This document shows positions 51,942 to 60,644 of a DNA stretch of 64,000 nt, in pieces. Origin of the DNA: Catenibacillus scindens (GTDB lineage Bacteria; Bacillota; Clostridia; Lachnospirales; Lachnospiraceae); the NCBI RefSeq assembly GCF_014202115.1, contig NZ_JACHFW010000006.1:106267-170266 (forward strand), in the 5' to 3' direction. The notes under the pieces were generated by a model. That model did not search any database, was not told the DNA's origin, and saw only the letters and a list, made by a program, of their open reading frames with translations. The position numbers and the translations under genes were made by a program. Numbering within the stretch: the stretch's first letter is position 1; every line of letters starts with the position of its first letter.

Positions 51942-52784
51942 TTAATCCTGCTTTGGAATCCGGGAATTAAACTTATCCAAAGCCAGGGCGGCAATAATAC
52001 CTACCACGATACAGATAATATTCACAGCGGCAGAGCCGGCGGACACTGTAAAGCTCTTAAACGGAATGATCATTACTGTAGCAGCGATCACAATACCGAT
52101 AATGGCATGGAAAGCGTAGGGATAAAAATGATCAAACAGAGCATCCACCCCTTTTGCCAGGCAGATCACAGTGACAATAGCGCCAATAGCCGCCGGAACT
52201 AAGATCCCCATCTGAAGGCTTCCAAGACCATCGACAAACGGCGTGTACAGGCCAAGGGGCATAAGCAGGGTGGAGAAGCTCATTCCGGGGGCAATCACAC
52301 TCAATGCCAGGCAGAAACCGCAGAAAATGTACCATCCGAAATTGGGGGTGATGGTCACTGAAAACAGATTCAGGGAAATCAGCAAGGTTAAGATCACTGC
52401 GAAAGCGATGACCATAGACACCCAGCTTCCCTTTGGCCGCCCCTGTTCTCCCGCTTCACGGAACAATGATGGCAGCATACCTGTGATCAGGCCAATAAAC
52501 AGACATACCGATGGGTCCGGATACCGCTCCAGGAAAAAGGCCAGAATCTTTGCCACGCCCAGAAAACCTATAACCGCTCCGATAATCACCGGAAGCAGCT
52601 TTGGTACATGGGTCTTAAATCTTTTAAATGGGCTTCCCAGCAGTTCCATGACCGGTTTGTAAATACCAAAAACAACACAGAGTACGCCGCCGGAAATACC
52701 AGGCAGCACAGCGCCCACACCGATAAGGACACCCTGGAGTATCCTAAGAATCAGGCGCAGTACACCAGGATTATTATTTTTCAT
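51942..52784 (-). CDS. DUF368 family membrane protein (polyprenyl-phosphate transporter type)
   Basis: A 280-residue polytopic protein with about eight hydrophobic segments and the two family signatures: GAVLPGISGGVLCVVFGIYK near the N-terminus and LSVIAPGMSFSTLLMPLGLY in the middle, an inverted-repeat pair. DUF368 proteins (PopT) have been shown in other bacteria to recycle undecaprenyl phosphate across the membrane for cell-wall synthesis. The gene is monocistronic, with a good promoter 77 bases upstream and CGAAAGGA before the ATG. Confidence 0.92.
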   Translation of the reverse strand: MKNNNPGVLRLILRILQGVLIGVGAVLPGISGGVLCVVFGIYKPVMELLGSPFKRFKTHVPKLLPVIIGAVIGFLGVAKILAFFLERYPDPSVCLFIGLITGMLPSLFREAGEQGRPKGSWVSMVIAFAVILTLLISLNLFSVTITPNFGWYIFCGFCLALSVIAPGMSFSTLLMPLGLYTPFVDGLGSLQMGILVPAAIGAIVTVICLAKGVDALFDHFYPYAFHAIIGIVIAATVMIIPFKSFTVSAGSAAVNIICIVVGIIAALALDKFNSRIPKQD

Positions 52785-52860
52785 GAGATTTTTTTCCTTT
52801 CGTCACACATATTTATGGCAGCCCTCACAAATCTGCATCTGTGAAAGCCCTGTAAACTTA

Positions 52861-52889
52861 AATATACCATAACAAAAGGCCACATACAA
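52861..52889 (-). promoter_or_regulatory. Promoter of the DUF368 gene
   Basis: TTGTAT and TATATT are 17 bases apart on the minus strand. Confidence 0.65.
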
Positions 52890-52901
52890 GTCTGGGATTA
52901 T

Positions 52902-53756
52902 TCATTTCTCCATATTTATCCCCAGACCTACATTTCCGCTGCTGCGCCCCGCCTGTCTTTCATCCAGAGGAAGCCAGTCCAGTACCTTTTTGATCTGGCG
53001 GTCCCAGAAATCCCACTCATGGCTTCCATCCTCCTCATCATATGTGACAGAGACGTTCTCCGCTTTCAGATAACGAGCAAAAGCACGGTTATCCTCAAGC
53101 AATCCATCCTGCCGTCCACAGGCCATATAAATTTCAGGAAACTTATCCCCATTTTCTTTCATCTTTTTCACAAGATAACGGGGATTCATGTCGCTGTCCG
53201 CCGCCGCTTCCAGATCTTTCCCAAAGGTGGCCTCACGGAAGGATCTCTTTTGGGCGAAATACATCCCGTCCTCTGTCAGAGAATCCAGATGTTCAAAGAA
53301 AAACGCAGAGGACAGGGCCGCCACATACCCGAAAGTTTCTGAATATTTCAGGCCGTTGCGCAGGGCCCCGTAGCCCCCCATGGACAGACCGCCAATAAAT
53401 GTATCTTCCCGTTTTTCCGACAGACGGAACATTTTACGGGTCATATCTACCAGCTCCTCACCGATAAACTGTCCGTAATAATTATGCTCCTGCGCCCGGT
53501 CTACATAACTGGCATTGTCGCCGGAAGGCATGACTACCGCCAAATTTTTTTCCTCCGCCCACCGCTGTATCCGGGTGCCGTAAAGCCAGTCGGTATAGTT
53601 TCCCAGTATCCCGTGGAGAAGATAGAGGGTTTTAAAGGGTTTCACCGGTTTGCGCTTTTCTCCCGGCATAGGAAGTTTGTCCGCAGGAAGGATCACGTGC
53701 ATAGGAACGGTGCGCATTAATGTCTCAGATATAAAATTTACTTCTAATACTGCCAT
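52902..53756 (-). CDS. Alpha/beta hydrolase esterase (acetyl-esterase/tributyrin esterase type)
   Basis: A 284-residue esterase-D-like hydrolase. TLYLLHGILGNYTDWL holds the oxyanion loop, IGGLSMGGYGALRNGL the nucleophile Ser125, and EEDGSHEWDFWDRQ the His. There is no signal peptide. Related proteins deacetylate sugars and are often found in xylan loci. ATG 53756 has AGGAG nine bases upstream; the 27-base frame extension is rejected. It lies 105 bases after SBP-3, separated by a hairpin. Confidence 0.88.
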   Translation of the reverse strand: MAVLEVNFISETLMRTVPMHVILPADKLPMPGEKRKPVKPFKTLYLLHGILGNYTDWLYGTRIQRWAEEKNLAVVMPSGDNASYVDRAQEHNYYGQFIGEELVDMTRKMFRLSEKREDTFIGGLSMGGYGALRNGLKYSETFGYVAALSSAFFFEHLDSLTEDGMYFAQKRSFREATFGKDLEAAADSDMNPRYLVKKMKENGDKFPEIYMACGRQDGLLEDNRAFARYLKAENVSVTYDEEDGSHEWDFWDRQIKKVLDWLPLDERQAGRSSGNVGLGINMEK

Positions 53757-53792
53757 AGTCTTCAATCTCCTTTTCTTTTTCAAAAACAGGAA

Positions 53793-53815
53793 CGGCGGGA
53801 TTTCTTATCCCGCCG
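53793..53815 (-). terminator. Hairpin between SBP-3 and the esterase gene
   Basis: The perfect 9-bp stem CGGCGGGAT/ATCCCGCCG with a five-base loop is followed on the minus strand by TTCCTGTTTTTG. It probably reduces read-through so that more binding protein than esterase is made. Confidence 0.65.
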
Positions 53816-53861
53816 CGCCCTTTAGAAGATCGTCACAATAAAACCTGTCTGTCAAATCTAA

Positions 53862-55496
53862 TTACTCCGCGGCCTGGCCATTTTCGGCAAGCCATGCGTC
53901 CAACTGGCCCTGGATCTCATTCATATAAGTCTCAAGACCACTGCTGTAAAGTCTGTCAATAAATTCATTATAGGTATCTTCATCGGCAATACCGCAGTCA
54001 ACCATGGCCTGATATTCCGAGTAAACGGAAGATAACTGGGCGGTCTCATTGGTGATAGGCTCTGTATCTACAGCAAAGCCAAGGAGAGGTGAGTAAGTCA
54101 GGCTGCTCTGGTCAATATCCGACACTTTATACCCAAGGGCCATATCGGATGCTGTCTGATCACATAAAAGAACATTTCCGAAAATACCCACAGTATTTGG
54201 CGCGTAACTGCTGCTTGTATCAACAACAAGGCCTCCCTGATCGTCGTAGGCATAATTCTCTCCTTCCAGCCCGTAGCTGACAAGCATTTTCAGATCCTTA
54301 TCTGTATAGCACAGGTTCAGGACACGTGCCGCCGCTTCCGGCTCTGTGGCGCTGACAGGAATAGCCATGGTCATGATCGTCATCGTCCCTGTAGTTACAC
54401 ATCCATCCGCCAGTTTTACAGAAACCAAAGGTTCTCCCGCCATTTCCTCGCTTCCGCTTGTCCTTGATCGGTTTCCTGCAAGAAAATAGGAAAATACTGT
54501 ATTATCCCCGCTGGGATCATCCTCACGGATCATAACATCCGCGTCAATATAGCCTTTCGTGTACCAATCGTGTAAAATGGCGGCCGCTTCTTTGTATTCT
54601 TCAGTTTCATAAATATTAACCACTTTTGCGGCATCATCCTGAACCATAACTCCCACTATAGATGTTCCAAGGGTGTCATAAGCAGTGCCAGTCAGCATAA
54701 CTCCGCTAGAACCCAGCAGGTTCTTTGCTCCGGAACTGATCATCTTCATATCCGGGTGAAGCTCATGAACTGCCGCGAAAACTTCTGTAATATCATCCAC
54801 ACTCTGGATATCTTCTGCAGTGAATCCCGCTTCTGTCAGATAAGATTCACGGCAGATCCAGTAAAGATCGTTGGTATTATCGGTGTACACCGGAACGCCG
54901 TACACGCTGCCGTCAACAGTAGTTGCGTCCAGATATGTATCCGGCAAAAGTTCAAGAGTTTCCGGGGCATAATCCGCGAGAAGATCATCAATTGGCAAAA
55001 GCTGCCCTGCATTAACCATAGTATTAAAATTCCCCGCGCCTGCCGGGAATGTGGAGATCAGATCAATCTTATCCCCGGCGCCCACCTGCATAGGCATCTG
55101 GGAAAGATAGCTTCCCATCTCAAGCATTTCCAGGTTGACATGGACATTGATCTTTTCCATAGTGATCTCATTGACAGCCGCTTCCACAGCCTCCAGCCCT
55201 TCCTGAGTGTAGGTGCCGCCCACGTTCCATATCATCCACGTCACTTCCGCCGGGTCTTCCTCCCAGTCTACCGGCACGCCCTGGCCGCTGTCTGCTCCGT
55301 TCTCCGTATTTTCCGCGGCTGCTGCACCGCTGTCATCTTCCGCTGCGCTGCTGCCAGCATCCCCGCTGTCATCACTTACAGCCGCGCCGCCGTTATTGTC
55401 TGCCGTTGCCCCGGACGATTCCGAGTTGCCGCAGCCTGCACCCAGAGCAGCGATCATTGACACACACAGCAAACCTGCCATCCACTTATTTTTCAT
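53862..55496 (-). CDS. Extracellular sugar-binding lipoprotein (DUF3502 type), SBP-3
   Basis: A 544-residue lipoprotein (MAGLLCVSMIAALGAGC then GNSES) with a linker of about 60 residues rich in Ala, Asp and Ser. Family landmarks are VTWMIWNVGGTYTQEGLEAV, GAGDKIDLISTFPAGAG, LNLCYTDKDLKMLVSYGLEG and, near the end, GQLDAWLAENGQAAE. SBP-2 shares the LDAWIAENG ending. AAAAGGAGGAG precedes the ATG. As with the other two, no transporter membrane genes are next to it. Confidence 0.9.
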   Translation of the reverse strand: MKNKWMAGLLCVSMIAALGAGCGNSESSGATADNNGGAAVSDDSGDAGSSAAEDDSGAAAAENTENGADSGQGVPVDWEEDPAEVTWMIWNVGGTYTQEGLEAVEAAVNEITMEKINVHVNLEMLEMGSYLSQMPMQVGAGDKIDLISTFPAGAGNFNTMVNAGQLLPIDDLLADYAPETLELLPDTYLDATTVDGSVYGVPVYTDNTNDLYWICRESYLTEAGFTAEDIQSVDDITEVFAAVHELHPDMKMISSGAKNLLGSSGVMLTGTAYDTLGTSIVGVMVQDDAAKVVNIYETEEYKEAAAILHDWYTKGYIDADVMIREDDPSGDNTVFSYFLAGNRSRTSGSEEMAGEPLVSVKLADGCVTTGTMTIMTMAIPVSATEPEAAARVLNLCYTDKDLKMLVSYGLEGENYAYDDQGGLVVDTSSSYAPNTVGIFGNVLLCDQTASDMALGYKVSDIDQSSLTYSPLLGFAVDTEPITNETAQLSSVYSEYQAMVDCGIADEDTYNEFIDRLYSSGLETYMNEIQGQLDAWLAENGQAAE

Positions 55497-55997
55497 TAAA
55501 AGTTCTCCTCCTTTTTATTTCTCCCATTAGAGTAACCACATTTCTCAGTGACAGGCCGCCTATCGGCTGAACCGTCACTGCTTTTTAAGATGAGTTTAGT
55601 ATACCTCTGTCCGTCCCCCGTTTCATTCGTCCTCTTGTCCGGATTTTGTCCTGCCCGTGCCGATTTTCTCTAAAAATAAATTAAAGGTTAAAATCCGGCA
55701 ATAAAAATTGCTGATTTTAACCTTTTATGTTCTGCCCCATGGATTATCAGGCAAACGAACCGTAGTCTTTGACTGCTTATCCCATTACATGATGAAAGCG
55801 ACAAAAGGTCATGCGGGCTGCGCTTGCGCAGGCAAGCATGGCTTTGTGGCGCGCAAAACACCGAAAAGCAGTCATTTTTCGCAGAAAAATGAGCGGATTT
55901 GAGGTGTTTTTAGGATTGGGGAGTACGAAGTACGGAGCAATCCGTGTCTCATGCCCATTTGTCGGGCAACTCTTATTATATGAGGGGGGGTTCTTTT
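55497..55997. other. Structured intergenic region without a gene
   Basis: No convincing coding frame. It holds a worn copy of the palindromic repeat (AGTGAC...CGGCTGAACCGTCACT, 55548-55579), a hairpin of AAGGTTAAAATC with its near-complement (55684-55725, terminator-like), a short palindrome TGCGCTTGCGCA, and a nested structure in which AAAACACC/GGTGTTTT (55855-55910) surrounds CATTTTT/AAAAATG. Confidence 0.55.
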
Positions 55998-56930
55998 ATG
56001 AGGATTATCATTGTCTGCTGTCTTTTTCTGTCCATTATTTTCCTGCTTCTTGCCCGCGCGAACAAATCCCGCAAAAAAACCTGGGTCAAAGCTTTCCGGC
56101 TAAAAGCAACAGTTACCCGCATCCGCTACTCCGAATCCAGGCCGTCCAGGGATATCATTGACGACGACAAATCCTCCACCGAAGTCACATTGGGATTTTC
56201 CTGCCTTGGTCAGGACTATGAAAAGATCCGGGAGTATAAAGGGATATTAAAGGCGCCCTCTCGGCCCGGAATACGTCTCCCGATCCTCTTTGACCCTGCC
56301 ACTAAAAACTGGTGCCTGTCCAGAGAAGCAAGGCCTTTTTGGATTCTGCACCTTATTTTGGCCGCCTTCTTTTTGATAACCGCCATTGCTTTCATATTTC
56401 GCGGAAATTACATACTGACAGAACTTTCAGACTATCAGGTAGAGGCCCCCAATCTCACCGGCGGTATTTTCCTGGGGATATTGGGCGTTTTTGTCTTGGC
56501 CGCCGCAATAGCGTGCTTCATTTTTTTTATCCCCTTATGTTTCCGTCCCTTTTTCGATCCGATCCTGTGGAGCATTAAATATGTTTTGGGCGCCTTTGAG
56601 CCGGTGGAAGCACGATGTACCGGGCTGATCCGCAAAGACAAAGGCGAGGACGGATACAGTTATTATCCACTGTTCGCTTATACCGATCCCCAAAGAGGCC
56701 GGATGCAATGGCACACCTCCCGCGAAAAGGCAAAAAAGCATTTTCGGATGGGCGAGATCTACACCCTTTACCTGGACAAAAAATCCGGCGTTTGCTCTCT
56801 TATGCCATCCTCCTCTGAAATTGTTTCCATTTTCTTTTCTATTGTCCCAGCAGTCTTCGGCCTTTTTTTCACCCTTTCCCTGGCGTTTGTCGCTCTTGTC
56901 ATGTTTTACTGCGCTGTCATTTCCTTCTGA
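55998..56930 (+). CDS. DUF3592-like membrane protein
   Basis: A 310-residue protein with an N-terminal membrane helix (IIIVCCLFLSIIFLLLARA), a beta-rich domain (KATVTRIRYSESRPSRD, VTLGFSCLGQDYEKIREYKG), two central helices near 115-195, a second similar beta domain (ARCTGLIRKDKGEDGYSYYP, GEIYTLYLDKKSGVCSLMPS), and a C-terminal helix. The two beta parts resemble the DUF3592 unit, here possibly duplicated. The function is unknown. GAGGGGGG precedes the ATG. It stands alone and converges on the second AraC-GH39 gene, nine bases away. Confidence 0.78.
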   Translation: MRIIIVCCLFLSIIFLLLARANKSRKKTWVKAFRLKATVTRIRYSESRPSRDIIDDDKSSTEVTLGFSCLGQDYEKIREYKGILKAPSRPGIRLPILFDPATKNWCLSREARPFWILHLILAAFFLITAIAFIFRGNYILTELSDYQVEAPNLTGGIFLGILGVFVLAAAIACFIFFIPLCFRPFFDPILWSIKYVLGAFEPVEARCTGLIRKDKGEDGYSYYPLFAYTDPQRGRMQWHTSREKAKKHFRMGEIYTLYLDKKSGVCSLMPSSSEIVSIFFSIVPAVFGLFFTLSLAFVALVMFYCAVISF

Positions 56931-56939
56931 TTCCTCCGG

Positions 56940-59318
56940 TCACTTCCGGGTGATTTTGATCAGCCGTATCTCATGGGCCTTGAGAGTCTCCATAAATTCC
57001 AGCTTTCCCCCATCGGCGCGGATGTGGCTGTTTTTCTGGCAGGGAATACATCTCTTTTTTAGATACTGAATATTTTCCAGACTCAGGGGTTCCTCAAGCC
57101 CCAGATGTTCCCACTCCTCAAGGACGCTGCCCTGAACTGGGGACACATTATACTGCCGGATAAGATACTCTCCGTTTTCCACACCTTCCAGGACAAAAGA
57201 AATATCAAGACTTTCCTCATCCTCAAAAAGATGCTGGACTTCCGGGAGGTCAAAATCGTATTCATCTCTCATGTAGTAATTATATTTCATCTGCTTATGG
57301 TTATAGCAAAAGATAATATACTCCGAGCGCTCCCCTGCGGTAATGATCCCGTTTTCAAAGGTTCCCAGAAGGTAAGGCCCAAGCATTTGCATAAATGTCA
57401 GGGCATAGAAAGAAGGCTTGTATATACCGGCGCGGGTGATCAGCCCCCACGCTCCGATGAGCAGCCGGGATGAATCATAATAGCTCCCGGAAAAATCGCT
57501 GATAACATCATAGGCTGCCAGAGAAATCTGCCCCAGGAGCCGGATCATCTGGTCCGCCATAAGGGCCGCCTTACCGCAAGTATCATTAAAGTAATTGCGC
57601 TGGGATATGGTCATATTCCACTCTGTAACGTACAGCGGCATATGGTCCCATCCCTCCTCCGCCATTATAGTCCTGCAGGAGGCGACGTCCTCCATGGCCG
57701 CTGTATTCAGCCGGCGCTGCCCGTGGAGACGTCCGTCTATATCTGCCCTCTCATAGGGCAGCAGATAGATCGAGATAAAATCCGGCCTTTCAGCCTCAGC
57801 GCTCCACCGGTGAATCAAACCACGGAATTTTTCCGGGCTTATTGCCGTACTCAGGCCGCATCCACCAATCCGGGCGTGGGGCAGCCGTCTGTGTATACAC
57901 CTGCTTATATCGGAAAAATTATCTATAAAATCCCCCGGAAGGCCCATGGTATTTTCAAAATACTCGTCATACCAGCATTCAAATATCCATTTTTTCACTT
58001 CCCGAAGACCGTATCTTGATATCAGATGGCTGACCAGGCTGTCAATGACGCCCAGACATTCCTCCATAGTTTCAAAAATTTTTTCAGACCGCCGCTCCAC
58101 CACATCTTCGTTAATGCTCTTTTTTATACCGTAAGGTTTATTGTCCAGACTGACAATAGGGCAGATCCCCTCCTCAACAAGGAAGTCGAAAACTGTATCC
58201 AGAGTATCAAAACTGCTGATAAAAGGTTCATGACCGGGGCGGAGCAGCATTGTCTCAGATAAAATCCCGATCACCCGTCCATAGGTAAATGCAAGATCCC
58301 GGCGGGCGCTGGCAATCTGGGACTGAAGAACCGCTGAAAGAAGTTTCTCAGCCAGCCCCAGATTCACCGCTTTCCCCCAGATATTGTCAAAAGGCTCCCT
58401 CTGCCCGGCATTGGCCCTGGCCGTTATATGGTTTTTCTTCCAGGGATTCCACACCTGTGTATCGCTTCCCTGTACATATTTTTCCAGGAAACTCTGATCC
58501 GCCAGGGAGGCGCCCTCCAAAGCCTTCTCCACATGGCCCTGTCTGCGGTAAACCATAGGGGACATGCCATAAAGTTCTTTAAACGCCCGGCAGAACACTG
58601 AGGAATTGGCAAATCCATGATTCTGGGCGATCCATGCGATAGACTTATCTGTGTAGCGTATGTCCTCCAGAGCAAAATGGAGGCGCACGTTATTGACATA
58701 CTCAATAAAAGTCATCCCCACCCGCTTTTTAAAATACCGGGAAAAGGATGACGGGGCCATGTACATCAGATCCGCCATCTCCGCCAGAGTCAGAGGCTTG
58801 GCATAATTGGCGTTAATGTACTGGAGCATTTTTTCTGTCCGGACGTCTTCCCCCTTTTGAGATTCTCCCTGAGTATCTGTCATAAAGTACCGGGAGAGAT
58901 AGTGGAGCAGCCTGTAAAGCTGACTTTTCTTCATAAATGTCATTTTGTCCATATTCACCGCGCACTCACTGAGGAGATTTCCCATAATGATTCTCAGGCC
59001 ATTATATTTGTCATTTTTTTCCACGGTGCTGTTGCAGTAAAAAAATAAGATTTTTTTGTCCTGATATTTCAGCAGGGCAAAATAATTCAGGCGGATGAGG
59101 CACACATGGCTGTTCCCCAGGGAATATATGCCGTGGCGGTGATTGCTGTTGACAACCATCACATCTTCCTCCCCAAGGTCAAACTGCTTTTCCAGCATAG
59201 ATACCCTCACTCTGCCGTCAATAACAAAGATCAGCTCCACATCCTGGTGCATATGTTCCTGCTGTGATATATTTTCAGCGAATTGTATGGTAAATTCTTC
59301 TTCCTGATATCCGGCCAT
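56940..59318 (-). CDS. AraC regulator fused to a GH39-like domain, copy 2
   Basis: A 792-residue paralogue of the fusion at 45.3 kb. It has a cupin (HMHQDVELIFVIDGRVRVSM), an AraC helix-turn-helix at about 160-260 (LTLAEMADLMYMAPSSFSRY), and a GH39-like domain from about 330. The nucleophile motif VTEWN (E566) is kept. The acid/base motif is WYDE (449-452) instead of WNE, putting Asp where the catalytic Glu is expected. Activity may be reduced or lost, leaving a ligand sensor. There is no signal peptide. The start follows AGAGGAGGCTGTCG, 12 bases after the nitrilase stop, so the two are cotranscribed. Confidence 0.9.
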   Translation of the reverse strand: MAGYQEEEFTIQFAENISQQEHMHQDVELIFVIDGRVRVSMLEKQFDLGEEDVMVVNSNHRHGIYSLGNSHVCLIRLNYFALLKYQDKKILFFYCNSTVEKNDKYNGLRIIMGNLLSECAVNMDKMTFMKKSQLYRLLHYLSRYFMTDTQGESQKGEDVRTEKMLQYINANYAKPLTLAEMADLMYMAPSSFSRYFKKRVGMTFIEYVNNVRLHFALEDIRYTDKSIAWIAQNHGFANSSVFCRAFKELYGMSPMVYRRQGHVEKALEGASLADQSFLEKYVQGSDTQVWNPWKKNHITARANAGQREPFDNIWGKAVNLGLAEKLLSAVLQSQIASARRDLAFTYGRVIGILSETMLLRPGHEPFISSFDTLDTVFDFLVEEGICPIVSLDNKPYGIKKSINEDVVERRSEKIFETMEECLGVIDSLVSHLISRYGLREVKKWIFECWYDEYFENTMGLPGDFIDNFSDISRCIHRRLPHARIGGCGLSTAISPEKFRGLIHRWSAEAERPDFISIYLLPYERADIDGRLHGQRRLNTAAMEDVASCRTIMAEEGWDHMPLYVTEWNMTISQRNYFNDTCGKAALMADQMIRLLGQISLAAYDVISDFSGSYYDSSRLLIGAWGLITRAGIYKPSFYALTFMQMLGPYLLGTFENGIITAGERSEYIIFCYNHKQMKYNYYMRDEYDFDLPEVQHLFEDEESLDISFVLEGVENGEYLIRQYNVSPVQGSVLEEWEHLGLEEPLSLENIQYLKKRCIPCQKNSHIRADGGKLEFMETLKAHEIRLIKITRK

Positions 59319-59330
59319 CGACAGCCTCCT

Positions 59331-60161
59331 CTAAAACCCATTCTTTTTCAATACATATATATCCGTTCTTCGATGCTTTAACAAAGGCAACTGCTCGCGC
59401 ACGGCCGCCACTTTATCCAGATCAATGTCTGTCACCTGGATGCCCGCCTTCTCATCCATCTGGGCCGCCACACTGCCCCACGGGTCGGCCACAATGCTGT
59501 GGCCCCAGGACACATAATCCCCCGATTCATCTCTGGCCGGGGCGGTTCCCACGGCAAACACCTGGTTATTCACCGCCTGTGACCGAAACATCAGCTCCCA
59601 GTGGGCCGGCCCTGTAGTCATATTAAAAGCCGCCGGGACAAGGATCACCTGGGCTCCTTCAAGAGCCATAAGCCGCCCAAGCTCAGGGAATCGAAAGTCA
59701 TAGCAGATACACAGGCCAAAACGGCCGAACTCTGTGTCAAACACCGTCACCTGATCCCCGGCTGATAAAGTGGCGGATTCCTGAAAATGCTGGCCGCCTT
59801 CCACGGCAATATCAAAGAGGTGCATCTTCCTGTGTTTTCCGATGGGATTGCCCTGGCGGTCAAAAACATAGGCGGTATTGTAAATTTTTCCGGAAGGGTC
59901 TCTCTCCGGTATGGTTCCGGCAGACAAATAAACGTGAAGCCGCCGCGCCGTCTCCCGGCATGTCTGCCACAAAGGCCCCCGCTCCTCCTGGGCATACACC
60001 GGAAAATTTCCCACAGCATAGGGACAGGCAAACATTTCCGGCAGGGCGATCACGTCCGCTCCCATGGCGGCCGCCCTGGCTGCCATCCGCTCCATATATT
60101 CCACAGACAGTCTGATCTCTTTATATACCGGCATCTGTATCTGCGCCAGTCGAAACTTCAT
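59331..60161 (-). CDS. Carbon-nitrogen hydrolase (nitrilase/omega-amidase type)
   Basis: A 276-residue cytoplasmic enzyme of the nitrilase superfamily. The Glu-Lys-Cys triad is seen in VIALPEMFACPY, GKHRKMHLFDI and LCICYDFRFPELGRL. The motifs favour the omega-amidase/Nit2-like branch, which hydrolyses alpha-keto acid amides; true nitrilase activity is less likely. AAGGAGGCATGACCT precedes the ATG. The upstream region contains the inverted copy of the 142-bp element, which must lie in or close to its promoter. Cotranscription with an AraC-GH39 gene is odd and unexplained. Confidence 0.88.
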   Translation of the reverse strand: MKFRLAQIQMPVYKEIRLSVEYMERMAARAAAMGADVIALPEMFACPYAVGNFPVYAQEERGPLWQTCRETARRLHVYLSAGTIPERDPSGKIYNTAYVFDRQGNPIGKHRKMHLFDIAVEGGQHFQESATLSAGDQVTVFDTEFGRFGLCICYDFRFPELGRLMALEGAQVILVPAAFNMTTGPAHWELMFRSQAVNNQVFAVGTAPARDESGDYVSWGHSIVADPWGSVAAQMDEKAGIQVTDIDLDKVAAVREQLPLLKHRRTDIYVLKKNGF

Positions 60162-60202
60162 AGGTCATGCCTCCTTCGTCAACGTCCGATCTTCATAGTG
60201 CT

Positions 60203-60344
60203 TTTATAGTAAACGACAAATATATTTGTCGTTTACTATAAACCCTCCGGGGGATGCGCACGATTTTTGCAAGGAAAGATCGGCGCTTTGCGCAGCAAAA
60301 ATCGGCGCAGGAAACGTCATAATAAATATTATTATGACGTTTCC
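60203..60344. repeat. 142-bp double-hairpin element, copy B (inverted)
   Basis: One end is a perfect 40-bp palindrome built on TTTATAGTAAACGACAAATA. The other end is a 16-bp hairpin of GGAAACGTCATAATAA with a three-base loop. The 67-base middle differs from copy A at about five positions. It lies 42 bases upstream of the nitrilase start. Confidence 0.85.
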
Positions 60345-60405
60345 TATATTATACACTATTTCTCCCGATTGCAAAACAGCCCTTTCGATGAAACAATATG
60401 CCGAC

Positions 60406-60543
60406 GTTACTGTTCGCTGGCTTGCCAGTGAACAGTAACACAGTTCAGCCATCAGGGATGGGCTGAGCGCCCGTTAATGAGCAAAGGAGCGGCGTAAGCC
60501 GCAGGTCAGCGCGGGCGCAGCGAAGGCGCGGCTGAGCTGTCAC
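60406..60543. repeat. Hairpin followed by a palindromic-family repeat
   Basis: GTTACTGTTC.CTGG with its complement forms a hairpin at 60406-60439. Directly after it a family unit runs from CAGTTCAGCC (60441) to GGCTGAGCTG, with GAGCAAAGGAGCGGCGTAAG inside, the same word found in the units near 63.8 kb. The unit is about 103 bases long, shorter than those at the window end. Confidence 0.75.
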
Positions 60544-60569
60544 TATGCGCCCGCCGGGGCGCACCACCG

Positions 60570-60608
60570 AAAAGGCGCCGCAGCCATAAACCTGGCGCGG
60601 CGCCTTTT
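60570..60608. terminator. Terminator for the ABC transporter operon
   Basis: AAAAGGCGCCGC and GCGGCGCCTTTT form a strong GC stem flanked by A and T runs, about 37 bases past the ATPase stop. It can act in both directions. Confidence 0.8.
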
Positions 60609-60644
60609 GTAGTATTGCCGCATATCTGCGCGGCACAAAATTTC

